Shown here one piece after another: positions 30,766 through 38,434 of a DNA stretch of 64,000 nucleotides (positions within the stretch are counted from its first letter, which is position 1; the number at the start of each line of letters is the position of its first letter). Location of the stretch: assembly GCF_008704715.1 (NCBI RefSeq), contig NZ_CP023689.1:1426001-1490000 (forward strand), written 5' to 3'. A program made the translations under genes and the position numbers. The notes beneath the pieces were generated by a model, which ran no database searches, was not told the DNA's origin, and saw only the letters and a list, made by a program, of their open reading frames with translations. Source of the stretch: Streptomyces chartreusis (GTDB lineage Bacteria; Actinomycetota; Actinomycetes; Streptomycetales; Streptomycetaceae).

Positions 30766-32831
30766 CAAGCCGGGACATTCCGGGCGGTGATGATGTCGGT
30801 GAGGAGGTAGCCGGGGGTGCGCTCGCCGTCCGGCCCGGTGACCCGTTTGACGTCGAGGTCGACGCCGAGTCCCTCGATCTCGTCCTTGAGGAGCTTGCCG
30901 ACGCGGGTGGTCCAGCCGCGGTCCGTCTCGCCGCCCTGCCGGCCGTACTTGGCGCTGTTCGTGGCGGCCAGCGCGGCGAACACTTCGGCGTTCGTCGCTC
31001 CCCCGCGGTTGGTGGCGCGGGCGATCGTCTCCAGTCGCTCCAGGAGAGTGACGCGAACGATGCGCCCGTTACCGCGCTCCCCGCCCGCGGCCGACGAGAC
31101 GCCGGTCCAGGCGATGAGCTTCTCCTCGATCGGGTCGCGCCACTGGCCGGGCAACCGGCCTGCCGCCTTCCGCAGTTCGTAGCCCTCGGCGATGACCGGC
31201 GGCCGGTCGTCGTCCTCGACGAGACCCGACCGGGCGGGGATGGTGCCGGTGTCGGGGGTGGTGAACCAGCAGCGTCCTCGCTGGTCGAGCGGGATCAGGG
31301 AGGCGTCGAAGCCCTGCCCGGCCATACCGTCACCCATGATCGTGTTGGATGCCTGCGGCGACTCCGTGTTCATCGCGGCCCGAGCCACGAGATTCTGGCG
31401 CAGCCGGCCGCGCACCACGTCAACCTCCGGCACCTGTGTGGCCAGTTCCAGGAGCACACCGAGGCCGGCGCCGACAGCGGCGATCTGGCAGAGGTTCTCG
31501 ACGATCTCCTCGACGAACGGGCTGGTGCCCTTGGCGGTATAGGTGGCGAGCTCGTCGATCTCGATGACCTCGATGCCGCCGATCTCTTCGATCAGGTCCT
31601 CGGTGAGCTTGGACTTGCCGCGCTCGTCGAGGAAGTCGGCCCGTCGGTCCAGGTCCTCCAGCACGGCTCGCGTGAACATCACGAGCCGCTCGGGGTTCTT
31701 CTTCACGAACGTGGCCAGCAGTGGGGCGAGGGCGTTGTGCTCGCCGGATGCCTTGCCGTCGAAGAGGCGCAGGTTGATGCGGACTTCCTTGGCCATGGCG
31801 AGGTTCAGGTTGGCGAGGAGCATGCCCTTGCCGCTGCGGGTCCGGCCGCCGATCAGCATCATCAGGTCGCGCAGGCGCATCCGGATGACGTTGCCGCGCT
31901 TGCCGAAGAGGATGGGTGCGCCGTCGTTCCACAGGTCGAGGGCGCCCTTGTGGCCGATGAGCGGCGACCTGCGGCTGACGCCGAACGGGTCCTCGCTGGC
32001 AACCCAGATCAGCAGCAACGTCTCGACACTGCCGACGCTGAGGTCGATCCAGTCGGAGTGCACGCCGAGCGCGGCGGCCACCTGCTGCTTCTTGGCGACG
32101 GCGACCGAGGCGGGAATGCCGGACGGGGTGTGGACGGCGTAGGCGATGCCGGGGCCTTCGGTGTGCGGGATTCCGACACCGCGGATCTCGTCGCCGCGCT
32201 TCTCCGGCACAGCCCCGGCCTCGACGAGGACGCGCCGCATCGTCTCCTCGCCCAGGTGACTGGTGCGGGTCGGGCCCTGAATCGGCTTCACCGCGGGCTC
32301 GGCGGGCCGGCCGAAGCAGGCGCCGACGACGATGTAGGCGAGCGTCATGAGGAGCTGTACCCACCAGCTGCCGAGCAGGAAGGCGGCGCTGGTGCCGCCG
32401 ACGATGATGAGCCCGCTAATTCCGGTGCGAATCCAGTGCCGCTTCTTGTGGGCCTTGTACTCGGCGCGGCGCACATCGACGAGCGCCTTGTACTTGGCTT
32501 CGTCGGCGGGCTTGCCCTTGGAGGCGCGCAGCATCAGCTTGGCGGTGGCAATCTGCTGCCGGTAGTCGTCGTGCCGCGCCTCCCACCAGCGAAGGCACAG
32601 GCGCCGGTATCCGCGCAGCGACCAGCCGAGGTAGTAGGGGCTGTGGGTGGCGTGGAAGCGGATCGCGTCGACCGTGTTGTCGGCGGCGTACACGGCCCAC
32701 TGGCGGAGCTGCTCGCCGGACAGCATCCACCCCGGGCGGGGGCGCTTCTCGAACTCGAAGACGGTGGCCGTCTCGGGGGTGTTCTCGACGAGGGTCAGCG
32801 GCGGACGCTCGTCACTCAGCGGGGTAGCCAT
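30765..32831 (-). CDS. TraB/FtsK-like DNA translocase, 688 aa
   Basis: An ATP-driven double-strand DNA pump. The N-terminal 130 residues are soluble. Residues about 135-175 hold membrane segments (GISGLIIVGGTSAAFLLGSW, LMTLAYIVVGACFG). The motor domain has Walker A GGRTRSGKG at about residue 326 and a Walker B-like VIEIDELATY at about 421, plus TGTIPARSGLVEDDDRPP. The C-terminal 100 residues (LERLETIARATNRGGATNAE onward) could be a winged-helix DNA reader. In Streptomyces conjugative elements such proteins move DNA between mycelial cells without relaxase. Here one sits in a tailed prophage with a repeat array at its 3' end. A phage-packaging role is not indicated, because a separate terminase is present. 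Confidence 0.88.
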   Translation of the reverse strand: MATPLSDERPPLTLVENTPETATVFEFEKRPRPGWMLSGEQLRQWAVYAADNTVDAIRFHATHSPYYLGWSLRGYRRLCLRWWEARHDDYRQQIATAKLMLRASKGKPADEAKYKALVDVRRAEYKAHKKRHWIRTGISGLIIVGGTSAAFLLGSWWVQLLMTLAYIVVGACFGRPAEPAVKPIQGPTRTSHLGEETMRRVLVEAGAVPEKRGDEIRGVGIPHTEGPGIAYAVHTPSGIPASVAVAKKQQVAAALGVHSDWIDLSVGSVETLLLIWVASEDPFGVSRRSPLIGHKGALDLWNDGAPILFGKRGNVIRMRLRDLMMLIGGRTRSGKGMLLANLNLAMAKEVRINLRLFDGKASGEHNALAPLLATFVKKNPERLVMFTRAVLEDLDRRADFLDERGKSKLTEDLIEEIGGIEVIEIDELATYTAKGTSPFVEEIVENLCQIAAVGAGLGVLLELATQVPEVDVVRGRLRQNLVARAAMNTESPQASNTIMGDGMAGQGFDASLIPLDQRGRCWFTTPDTGTIPARSGLVEDDDRPPVIAEGYELRKAAGRLPGQWRDPIEEKLIAWTGVSSAAGGERGNGRIVRVTLLERLETIARATNRGGATNAEVFAALAATNSAKYGRQGGETDRGWTTRVGKLLKDEIEGLGVDLDVKRVTGPDGERTPGYLLTDIITARNVPA

Positions 32832-32840
32832 CTGATGCTC

Positions 32841-34010
32841 CTAGTGGTGGCCGTTGACGACGGTGTGCTTGCGGGCGGTGTCGGCGGCCTGGGTCCTGGC
32901 GAGGGGGTGGAAGGGCAGCGCGTCGCCCTTGCTGCGGCGGTGCGGCGGGGGCTGCCGACGGGCCCCCTTGGCGGGCTTCTCGGATACCTTCGTCTGGGCA
33001 GGGGGGAGATCGGTAACGACCTGCGGCTTTCCGGTCACTCCGAGTGCCTTCGCGGGAGGCGTCGGGAGCACGTACCTCAGCGACTCTGCCGGGGACTTCG
33101 CCGGGCGGCGGAGCAGGTCGAGGATCCGCTGCCGGATCGTCTTCGCGTCGAGCTCCACCTGCTCCATCGCAGCGTCGAGGGCGGAGGACGACCGGACCGC
33201 ATAGGCGTGCAGCCTGGGGGTCATGCCCAGCCGGTCGGTTCCGTGCACGATCGACCACGCCTGTGCCCACGCGTCCTCGAACTTGAGGGCGCCGTAGGGG
33301 GCTGCGGAGATGAGGCGGTCCGCGATGTCGGCAACAGTCTTGTGGTGCCGGCGGCGCCGCTTCTCGTGCACGGCGCGCGCCTTCTCCTCGGCTCGCTTCT
33401 TGGGGTCGATGGCGGCGGCGGTGAGGGTGAGGACCCACTGACGGACTTCGAAGAACAGTGGCCCGAGCATGGTGACGGCGGCCAAGCCCCAGCCGACCGC
33501 GGCAGCGTCCGATGCGGACAGGCCGTGGCCTTGCAGGCTTAGCCCGTACCCGTAGTTGATGTTCGCGGCGTATCCGGCGGCACCCATGGACAGCCCGCGC
33601 AGCAACCAGCGCACCCAGACCGGCAGCTTCCGCTCGTCGGCGTAGGCGACACCTGCCGCCATCACCCAGGCCGCGCCTTCGAGGGCAGGCCCGATCGGGA
33701 ACAGCATCCAGTGCAGCGTGACGAAGTGGATGATCTGCGCGGGCAGCGACGCCAACGCGGACAGGGTCACCAGGCCGAGCGTGCCCTTGCGGTACACGTT
33801 GCCGGGGGTGAGGGTCTTCTCCCGGCGGGCGGCGCGGGCCTGACGGCGCTGCGCCTTTTCCCGGCGGGCCTGGGCCTTGATCTCGCGGGCTTCGTCTCGG
33901 TCTTTGCGGCGTTCGTCGCGACGCAGCTTGGCTCGGTGCTCGTCGTCACGGCGGCGCTCCGTGGCGTCAGCGGCCTTGTCGGCGCGACGCTCTTCTCGCC
34001 AGCTGGTCAC
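32841..34010 (-). CDS. DUF2637-like membrane protein, 389 aa
   Basis: GTG at 34010 (VTSWREERRADKAAD) after a GAGAGGAAA site. Residues 1-70 form a highly charged helix. Residues 75-180 hold about four membrane segments (LGLVTLSALASLPAQIIHFV, GAAWVMAAGVAYA, VRWLLRGLSMGAAGYAANI, VGWGLAAVTMLGPLFFEV). The rest is a soluble basic C-terminus. The topology agrees with the DUF2637 group common beside tra genes in Streptomyces mobile elements. It may anchor the translocase or form part of the transfer channel. Confidence 0.7.
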   Translation of the reverse strand: MTSWREERRADKAADATERRRDDEHRAKLRRDERRKDRDEAREIKAQARREKAQRRQARAARREKTLTPGNVYRKGTLGLVTLSALASLPAQIIHFVTLHWMLFPIGPALEGAAWVMAAGVAYADERKLPVWVRWLLRGLSMGAAGYAANINYGYGLSLQGHGLSASDAAAVGWGLAAVTMLGPLFFEVRQWVLTLTAAAIDPKKRAEEKARAVHEKRRRRHHKTVADIADRLISAAPYGALKFEDAWAQAWSIVHGTDRLGMTPRLHAYAVRSSSALDAAMEQVELDAKTIRQRILDLLRRPAKSPAESLRYVLPTPPAKALGVTGKPQVVTDLPPAQTKVSEKPAKGARRQPPPHRRSKGDALPFHPLARTQAADTARKHTVVNGHH

Positions 34011-34032
34011 GGTGATCGGTTTCCTCTCGGGT

Positions 34033-34239
34033 TCAGGCGGTGGCGGGCTTGGTGGTGTTGGTCCGGTGGCGCAGTTCCCAGGCGACGGCGGCGGCGCCGA
34101 GCAGCACGATCGCGGGGATCTTGCTGGCGATGACGCCGGCGCCGGTGACGGCCAGGCCGATCGGTGCAGCGGCAGCCGGCCAGGCGCCGACGACGAGCAG
34201 GAAGATCGCAAGCAGCGACCAGAGGATCAGACGGAGCAT
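34033..34239 (-). CDS. small membrane protein, 68 aa
   Basis: Hydrophobic segments LRLILWSLLAIFLLVVGAW and PIGLAVTGAGVIASKIPAIVLLGAAAVAW give two spans or one long helical hairpin, ending in a basic RHRTNTTKPATA. It precedes the DUF2637-like gene by 22 bases in the same direction. Likely a partner in the membrane complex. Confidence 0.7.
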   Translation of the reverse strand: MLRLILWSLLAIFLLVVGAWPAAAAPIGLAVTGAGVIASKIPAIVLLGAAAVAWELRHRTNTTKPATA

Positions 34240-34297
34240 GACGGCCTCTCAGGGCAGTTGATGCGGACGGTGGGTGGTGCTGGCCGGTTCTCCTTGC

Positions 34298-34321
34298 CGC
34301 CCGGCCGGGGTGGGCCGGGCG
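34298..34321 (-). terminator. 9-bp stem hairpin
   Basis: Perfect arms at 34298-34306 and 34313-34321, loop of 6 bases, about 15 bases after the stop of the 37-residue gene. It may attenuate transcription into the membrane genes. Confidence 0.6.
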
Positions 34322-34335
34322 ACGCGGACAGCCGG

Positions 34336-34449
34336 TCAGCCCTCGTCGTCGTTGGTGGGCTGCTGCGGGAGCTGCATGGAGAAGGTGACGGTGTAGTCGC
34401 CGTCGTCCTCAATCTCGATCTCGCTACCGGTGTTCGGGTTGATGGCCAT
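34336..34449 (-). CDS. acidic microprotein, 37 aa
   Basis: ATG 34449 with AGAGGACTCCTC upstream. The product is acidic, with IEIEDDGDYTVTFSMQLPQQ then TNDDEG. It lies between two hairpins that isolate it, so its expression may be tuned separately. No family is known to me, but the clean ribosome site and codon use support a real gene. Confidence 0.62.
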   Translation of the reverse strand: MAINPNTGSEIEIEDDGDYTVTFSMQLPQQPTNDDEG

Positions 34450-34504
34450 GAGGAGTCCTCTCGGTTCGGTGGGTGGTTGGGTTGGTGCTGGTCGTGCTCG
34501 GGGC

Positions 34505-34591
34505 CGCCCCGCGCGGGGGTTTCGCGGGGCGACCTCGGGCCCGGCCAGAAGCCGGGGTGCCGTGGCGGCGGGAGGGGAACTGCCGCCACGG
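34505..34591 (-). terminator. two consecutive hairpins between microprotein genes
   Basis: A 10-bp stem at 34560-34569 with 34582-34591 and a 9-bp stem at 34505-34513 with 34523-34531 lie in the 155-base gap. The first follows the 57-residue gene by 13 bases. Together they probably terminate or process the transcript. Confidence 0.7.
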
Positions 34592-34604
34592 CGGACTGGA
34601 AGGC

Positions 34605-34778
34605 TCAGCGGTCCTTCTGCTTGGCGTCGGCGATCGCACCGGCGATCATCGCTTCGACGCTGTCGGAGCCGTGGCGCTGGATGGCCTTGAGGTAGTCGTA
34701 TTCGGCGCTGGTGTCCTGCACCTTGTTCGGGTCGTAGTCGCCACGGTGCGGGTCGCGGTCTGCCCACTTGTTCGCCAT
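34605..34778 (-). CDS. hypothetical protein, 57 aa
   Basis: ATG 34778 with GGAGAGCTC upstream. The sequence MANKWADRDPHRGDYDPNKVQ, then SAEYDYLKAIQRHGSDSVE, suggests a short helical protein. It sits in the transfer-like module between RapZ-C-like and acidic microprotein genes. No motif gives a function. Confidence 0.6.
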   Translation of the reverse strand: MANKWADRDPHRGDYDPNKVQDTSAEYDYLKAIQRHGSDSVEAMIAGAIADAKQKDR

Positions 34779-34876
34779 GAGAGCTCTCCTTGATCGATGG
34801 ATTCGGTTGGGTGGTGCAAGCGCCCTCGCCCGCTGTCGAGGCGTAGACCCAGTGGCGGTCTGGCGGGGGCTGGTGG

Positions 34877-35257
34877 TCACCGCTGGACGACGGGCTTGTC
34901 CAGGTCGCGGTGGTGGATGATCACGGCGTGTCCGGCGTCGATCAGGCGTGAGGCGAGGGCCCGTGCGAACGTCGGCGCCCGATGCCGGCCGCCTGCACAT
35001 CCGTCGGCGACGGTGACCGTGCTGGCGGACGGGCCGGCGGCGAACGCTGTGACCGCTGCTGCGGTGGCCTCCACCAGCGCCCGGATTCCGGGCGTTCCCA
35101 GCACTGCCCGCCTGACCGGCTCGTCGTTCGCCGTCATGTAGCGGAGTTCCGGGGAGACGTGCGGGTCGCGGAAGTGGTGCCGCAGGTCGATGACCAGGTC
35201 CGCGGTGGGTGGGGCGTCGTGGAGGTAGCCGAAGCTGGTGATCTCGACCGTGGCCAT
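34877..35257 (-). CDS. RapZ C-terminal-like protein, 126 aa
   Basis: This matches the C-terminal domain of RapZ/YvcJ proteins without the P-loop kinase-like N-domain. The shared features are DLRHHFRDPH at residues 23-32, MTANDEPVRRAVLGTPGI, a TVTVADGCAGGRHRAPTFAR segment at about 80-100 with the key Gly-Arg-His-Arg, and the end HHRDLDKPVVQR. In host RapZ this domain binds RNA or amino-sugar signals. A stand-alone copy in a mobile element could act on small RNAs or as a sensor. ATG 35257 overlaps the previous stop. Confidence 0.8.
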   Translation of the reverse strand: MATVEITSFGYLHDAPPTADLVIDLRHHFRDPHVSPELRYMTANDEPVRRAVLGTPGIRALVEATAAAVTAFAAGPSASTVTVADGCAGGRHRAPTFARALASRLIDAGHAVIIHHRDLDKPVVQR

Positions 35258-35469
35258 CACGCCGCCTCCGACCGCAGCTGCTCGGCGGTGAACGTCGGGA
35301 ACCCGAGCAGGTGGTCCACCGCGAGCTCGCGCAGCCCGGCCACCTGCCACCGGCCATCCGCCGGCGGGTACGTGTTCGCGACCGTCCCCGTGCGACCGAC
35401 CAGACCGGGCAGGTTCGGGGCGGACAGGACCATGACCGGCTCGTCACGTCGGAACGCGTGGCCCGCCAT
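35257..35469 (-). CDS. hypothetical protein, 70 aa
   Basis: ATG 35469 (MAGHAFRRDEPVMVLSAPNL) with one-base overlap to the upstream gene. It has VGRTGTVANTYPPADGRWQVAGL and a short helical tail. Pattern suggests a small beta domain, perhaps SH3-like. It is coupled to the RapZ-C-like gene. Confidence 0.6.
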   Translation of the reverse strand: MAGHAFRRDEPVMVLSAPNLPGLVGRTGTVANTYPPADGRWQVAGLRELAVDHLLGFPTFTAEQLRSEAA

Positions 35470-35666
35470 CACGCGGCTGCCTCGTAGTCGAGGGCGGCCA
35501 GCTCGTCGACGAGGAGGACAAGTTCGTCGGCCAGGGACGGCTCGAACGGGTGCTCCCGGTCGTAGGCGGTCGCGGCGGCCATCACCTCGGCGATCCAGGC
35601 CTGACTTCCGGAGTCGAAGGCGGCACGGTACTCGGCCAGGAACGCGGTACGGGTCTGCGTAGACAT
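35469..35666 (-). CDS. hypothetical protein, 65 aa
   Basis: ATG 35666. A helical acidic protein (MSTQTRTAFLAEYRAAFDSG, then LADELVLLVDELAALDYEAA). It is first in a short run of coupled genes with the two genes to its left. No family is recognised. Confidence 0.58.
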   Translation of the reverse strand: MSTQTRTAFLAEYRAAFDSGSQAWIAEVMAAATAYDREHPFEPSLADELVLLVDELAALDYEAAA

Positions 35667-35717
35667 CGTGGATCACGGGCCCTCTCGGGTCAGTAGGTGC
35701 AGGTGGGTGGTGCGGGG

Positions 35718-36125
35718 TCAGCGGGTGTAGGCCTGGGCGCGGCACGTCTCGGCGTGCGCCTGCGCCCACTCACGGGCCTTCTGGACCAGCGGCATGGCCG
35801 CATCGCTGGTCTCGTCGGCGTTGTCGTCCAACGCGACCGGCTCGGCGAACGGCTCCTCGTGCTTCGGGTCGACGCAGCCGTAGCCGTTGCACATGGCGGA
35901 CGCCCCGGCCGAGACGATGCGGTCGTTGCTCGGGTAGCGCTTCTGCTCGAACTTGACCAGCCCGCGCACCTCAACGGTGGCGCCAGCCTGGTTGCTGAAC
36001 CGGCCGACCACCTCGTGCGAGGTGTAGAACTCGGTCGAGTACCTGCCGCCGAGCTGCTTGCGGTGCTCGCGGATCAGCTCGGCCATGGCCTCGGCCGGGT
36101 CCGGGGCGGTCTGGGTGTACGGCAT
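35718..36125 (-). CDS. hypothetical protein, 135 aa
   Basis: MPYTQTAPDPAEAMAELIRE leads into a helix, then a beta region (STEFYTSHEVVGRFSNQAG, TVEVRGLVKFEQKRYP). A Cys pair lies in MCNGYGCVDPKHEEP. The C-terminus is helical. Possibly a small metal or DNA-binding protein. Function unknown. Confidence 0.58.
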   Translation of the reverse strand: MPYTQTAPDPAEAMAELIREHRKQLGGRYSTEFYTSHEVVGRFSNQAGATVEVRGLVKFEQKRYPSNDRIVSAGASAMCNGYGCVDPKHEEPFAEPVALDDNADETSDAAMPLVQKAREWAQAHAETCRAQAYTR

Positions 36126-36176
36126 GGAAGCCCTCCAGGGCAGCGAAAGGTCAGATGGGTGGTGCGGAGTTGGAAG

Positions 36177-36222
36177 CCGCGGGCGGAGAGACGGGGGGAT
36201 AGTCGTCGATCGCCGCCCGCGG
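36177..36222 (-). terminator. 10-bp inverted repeat terminator
   Basis: Perfect arms at 36177-36186 and 36213-36222, 14 bases after the stop of 36236-36454, with a 26-base loop that contains a shorter internal pairing. It probably separates two transcripts. Confidence 0.6.
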
Positions 36223-36235
36223 CGGTCTAGGGGTC

Positions 36236-36454
36236 CTACTTGGGCAGGGGGTGCTCGCTGCGGTCGTTCACCACGCGGAGCCGGCGCATCATGCGGTCGT
36301 AGTTGACGAAGCCAGTTCCGAGCCGCTGCCCGGTCTCAACATCGGTGACCGCAACCCGCAGCAGCGGGCCCGCCTGCGGCGCCTCGGCCACCTGCCGGAC
36401 TACTTCGTCCGCCTTCGCCTGCGCGGCCATCAGGCGCTCCAGCTCGCCGCTCAC
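36236..36454 (-). CDS. hypothetical protein, 72 aa
   Basis: ATG at 36454 overlaps the upstream stop. N-terminal helix MSGELERLMAAQAKADEVVR, then a beta segment LLRVAVTDVETGQRLGTGFV. No motif known. It is the third of three coupled genes. Confidence 0.55.
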   Translation of the reverse strand: MSGELERLMAAQAKADEVVRQVAEAPQAGPLLRVAVTDVETGQRLGTGFVNYDRMMRRLRVVNDRSEHPLPK

Positions 36455-36693
36455 GACGCGGCCTCGATGATGACGAGGTACGAGTCGGAGTCGAGGTCCA
36501 TGACGACGCGGGCCGGGACACCGTCGCGGCGACGGTCGGCGGCGAACTCCTCCGCCGGCCAGGAGCCGCGCGGCGCGGACGCCGGGAACCGCTCCAGAAC
36601 CTTGCGGGCCAGCTTCGGGGTGCGGGCCGTGCGGACCGGGCCCTGCGCCGCGAGACGGGCTGCGGCGTCGGCCGGGGAAAGGGCGGTCGTCAC
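36451..36693 (-). CDS. hypothetical protein, 80 aa
   Basis: ATG at 36693. The N-terminal half is Ala/Arg-rich (SPADAAARLAAQGPVRTART, then KLARKVLERFPASAP). The C-terminus is a strand VVMDLDSDSYLVIIEAAS. Small alpha/beta protein of unknown function. Confidence 0.55.
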   Translation of the reverse strand: MTTALSPADAAARLAAQGPVRTARTPKLARKVLERFPASAPRGSWPAEEFAADRRRDGVPARVVMDLDSDSYLVIIEAAS

Positions 36694-37163
36694 GACGCCA
36701 CCGCCAGAGTGCGGGCGGCCTCAGCGATCTGAGCGAACGGAACCCGCAGGTTCAGGCCCTGAATGCTTTCGGCGGAGACCCCGGTGATGACCTGGAACAC
36801 GTCATACACGTCGCGCATGACCGCCGCGTAGACGTCCCTGGCGGCCTCGTCGGCTGCCCGGTACGCCGCGTTCCTGGCCCTCCAGCTGGCCGGGTCGGCC
36901 ACGTTGAGGAGGCGGTTGTTGGCGAGGCGCCCCAGTCGGTCGACCTCGTCGTCGATGGCGCGAAGGTTGTAGATCGGGCGGGCGTGGATCCGGAGCACGT
37001 TCAGCAGCCGGAAGCCCTCGATCGCGCCGTTCTGCCGGTGCGAGCGGGACGCCCAGGCGCCGACAGCGGCGACCAGGCGGTCCGCAGCCTCGGCGGCCGA
37101 CGGAAGCGGGGACGTGCCCGTGTGCTCGGCGCCCTGGAGCGCCGGTACGATCTCAGTAGCCAT
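36690..37163 (-). CDS. hypothetical helical protein, 157 aa
   Basis: First gene of the leftward unit right of the intergenic region. It is nearly all helical, with AAEAADRLVAAVGAWASRSH and RNAAYRAADEAARDVYAAVM. No known domain. The divergent promoter region lies directly upstream. Confidence 0.58.
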   Translation of the reverse strand: MATEIVPALQGAEHTGTSPLPSAAEAADRLVAAVGAWASRSHRQNGAIEGFRLLNVLRIHARPIYNLRAIDDEVDRLGRLANNRLLNVADPASWRARNAAYRAADEAARDVYAAVMRDVYDVFQVITGVSAESIQGLNLRVPFAQIAEAARTLAVAS

Positions 37164-37299
37164 GAGGGGACCCTTCAGAGATTCCTCGTGGTGAGGCCCT
37201 GGCCTGGGAGTGGAGTCCCGGTGCTGGGGCCGTTTTCGTTTGTGTGGTGCGGCCGGTGGAGCGGTCGCTGAGGCTCCCGGCGGTGGAGCGCCGTTCGCT

Positions 37300-37378
37300 T
37301 CAACACCATCCTGAAGGCAGTCTGAGGGTCTGTCAACACCGTCTTGAGAACTGGCGTGTTGACTCCTACTCTGACCTC
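37300..37378 (+). promoter_or_regulatory. regulated, probably leaderless promoter
   Basis: -35 TTGAGA (37344-37349), 17-base spacer, -10 TACTCT (37367-37372). Transcription would start close to the ATG at 37379, giving a leaderless message. GTCAACAC (37332-37339) and its reverse complement GTGTTGAC (37356-37363) flank the -35. A direct repeat TCAACACCNTCNTGA occurs at 37300-37314 and 37333-37347. A regulator bound here would occlude polymerase. Confidence 0.62.
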
Positions 37379-37714
37379 ATGACAGATGCGTTCACGGAGT
37401 CCCTGGAGGCGAAAGTCGCCGAAGTCGCAGCCATTGACGATCTGCTCGCCCGAGGGCGCGCCGCACTCGAAGCCCGGCAGAAACTGGCGGAGCGCGACCA
37501 AGACCTCTACGCGATTCAGCAGGCCGCCATCCAAGGGCTGCGCCAGGGCCGCACGTGGGCCGAAGTCGGAGAACTCTTCGGGCGCAGCTACGGCTGGGCC
37601 GAAGGCATCGCCAAGGGGCGGAGCGCGAAACGCGGCAAGAAGAACCATGCCGCCGAGTCAACGCCTCGCGCGGGCGCGGCAGAAGGACACGACCCCGACG
37701 CCGATCAGCCGTAA
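37379..37714 (+). CDS. putative HTH regulator, 111 aa
   Basis: The N-terminus is a helical acidic region (MTDAFTESLEAKVAEVAAID). Residues 45-75 (AIQQAAIQGLRQGRTWAEVG, then ELFGRSYGWAEGIAKGRS) look like a helix-turn-helix of the type LRxGxTWxEIGxxLGVS. A basic tail follows. Its own promoter carries inverted and direct repeats, so it may be autoregulated. Confidence 0.65.
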   Translation: MTDAFTESLEAKVAEVAAIDDLLARGRAALEARQKLAERDQDLYAIQQAAIQGLRQGRTWAEVGELFGRSYGWAEGIAKGRSAKRGKKNHAAESTPRAGAAEGHDPDADQP

Positions 37715-37795
37715 CAGCAACACCTAGACACGGCGGCGCCACCAAGTGGACACCGCCCCGCCAGACCCGAGCGCAGCGAGCACGGGAGCCCGATA

Positions 37796-38434
37796 GTGGA
37801 CGTCGTCGGCACATGGACCGGCCGCACAGCATGCCTTCTGCAGGAGGCGATGCGGATGACGAACGAGGCGTTCGGTGAACGCCTCGGGATCTCACCGCGC
37901 ACCATCACCCGGTGGCACCAGGCACCGGAGATGGTCCATCGAACCGAGGTTCAACAGATCCTCGACACGGCATACGAACAGGCGGGTGAGGCGGTGCAGC
38001 GACGGTTCGCGCTCTTGATGCGCCCAGCCGAGCCACGCATGGAAGCGCAGGCGCTGCGGGTAGCGATAGCCGTCGTGCTGCGAGGAGACGAAGTCCTACT
38101 GGTTTGCCGGCGCGGGGACGGTGAACTGCGGTGGCAGTTCCCGGCCGGCATGGTCAAGCCGGGCACCGACCCGGCGACGACCGCGGTCCAGGAGACGCAC
38201 GGCGAGACCGGCGTCCACTGCGCCGTCCGCGAGTATCTCGGCGAGCGCATCCACCCCGTTACCGGCGTGATTGCCGAGTACCACCTCTGCGACTACCTGG
38301 CCGGTGACACCTCGAACCGTGACCCCGTGGAGAACGTCGACGTGGCCTGGGTGCCGCGGGCCACGGTCACCCGCTTCATCCCGCACAGCCAGATCTACCC
38401 GCCCATCCTGAACGTCCTGGAGGTAGCTGCATGA
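37796..38434 (+). CDS. HTH-Nudix fusion protein, 212 aa
   Basis: GTG at 37796 with GGGAG upstream. Residues 10-45 are an XRE-type helix-turn-helix (NEAFGERLGISPRTITRWHQ). Residues 75-205 are a Nudix hydrolase domain. The Nudix box near residues 118-141 is degenerate: GMVKPGTDPATTAVQE keeps the first Gly and a Glu, but the Arg is Gln and one Glu of the EE pair is Gly, so metal-dependent catalysis may be weak. Nudix proteins of the Pif type inhibit redundant transfer in pSAM2, so a role in element immunity is possible. The ATG of the next Nudix gene overlaps the stop. Confidence 0.8.
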   Translation: MDVVGTWTGRTACLLQEAMRMTNEAFGERLGISPRTITRWHQAPEMVHRTEVQQILDTAYEQAGEAVQRRFALLMRPAEPRMEAQALRVAIAVVLRGDEVLLVCRRGDGELRWQFPAGMVKPGTDPATTAVQETHGETGVHCAVREYLGERIHPVTGVIAEYHLCDYLAGDTSNRDPVENVDVAWVPRATVTRFIPHSQIYPPILNVLEVAA

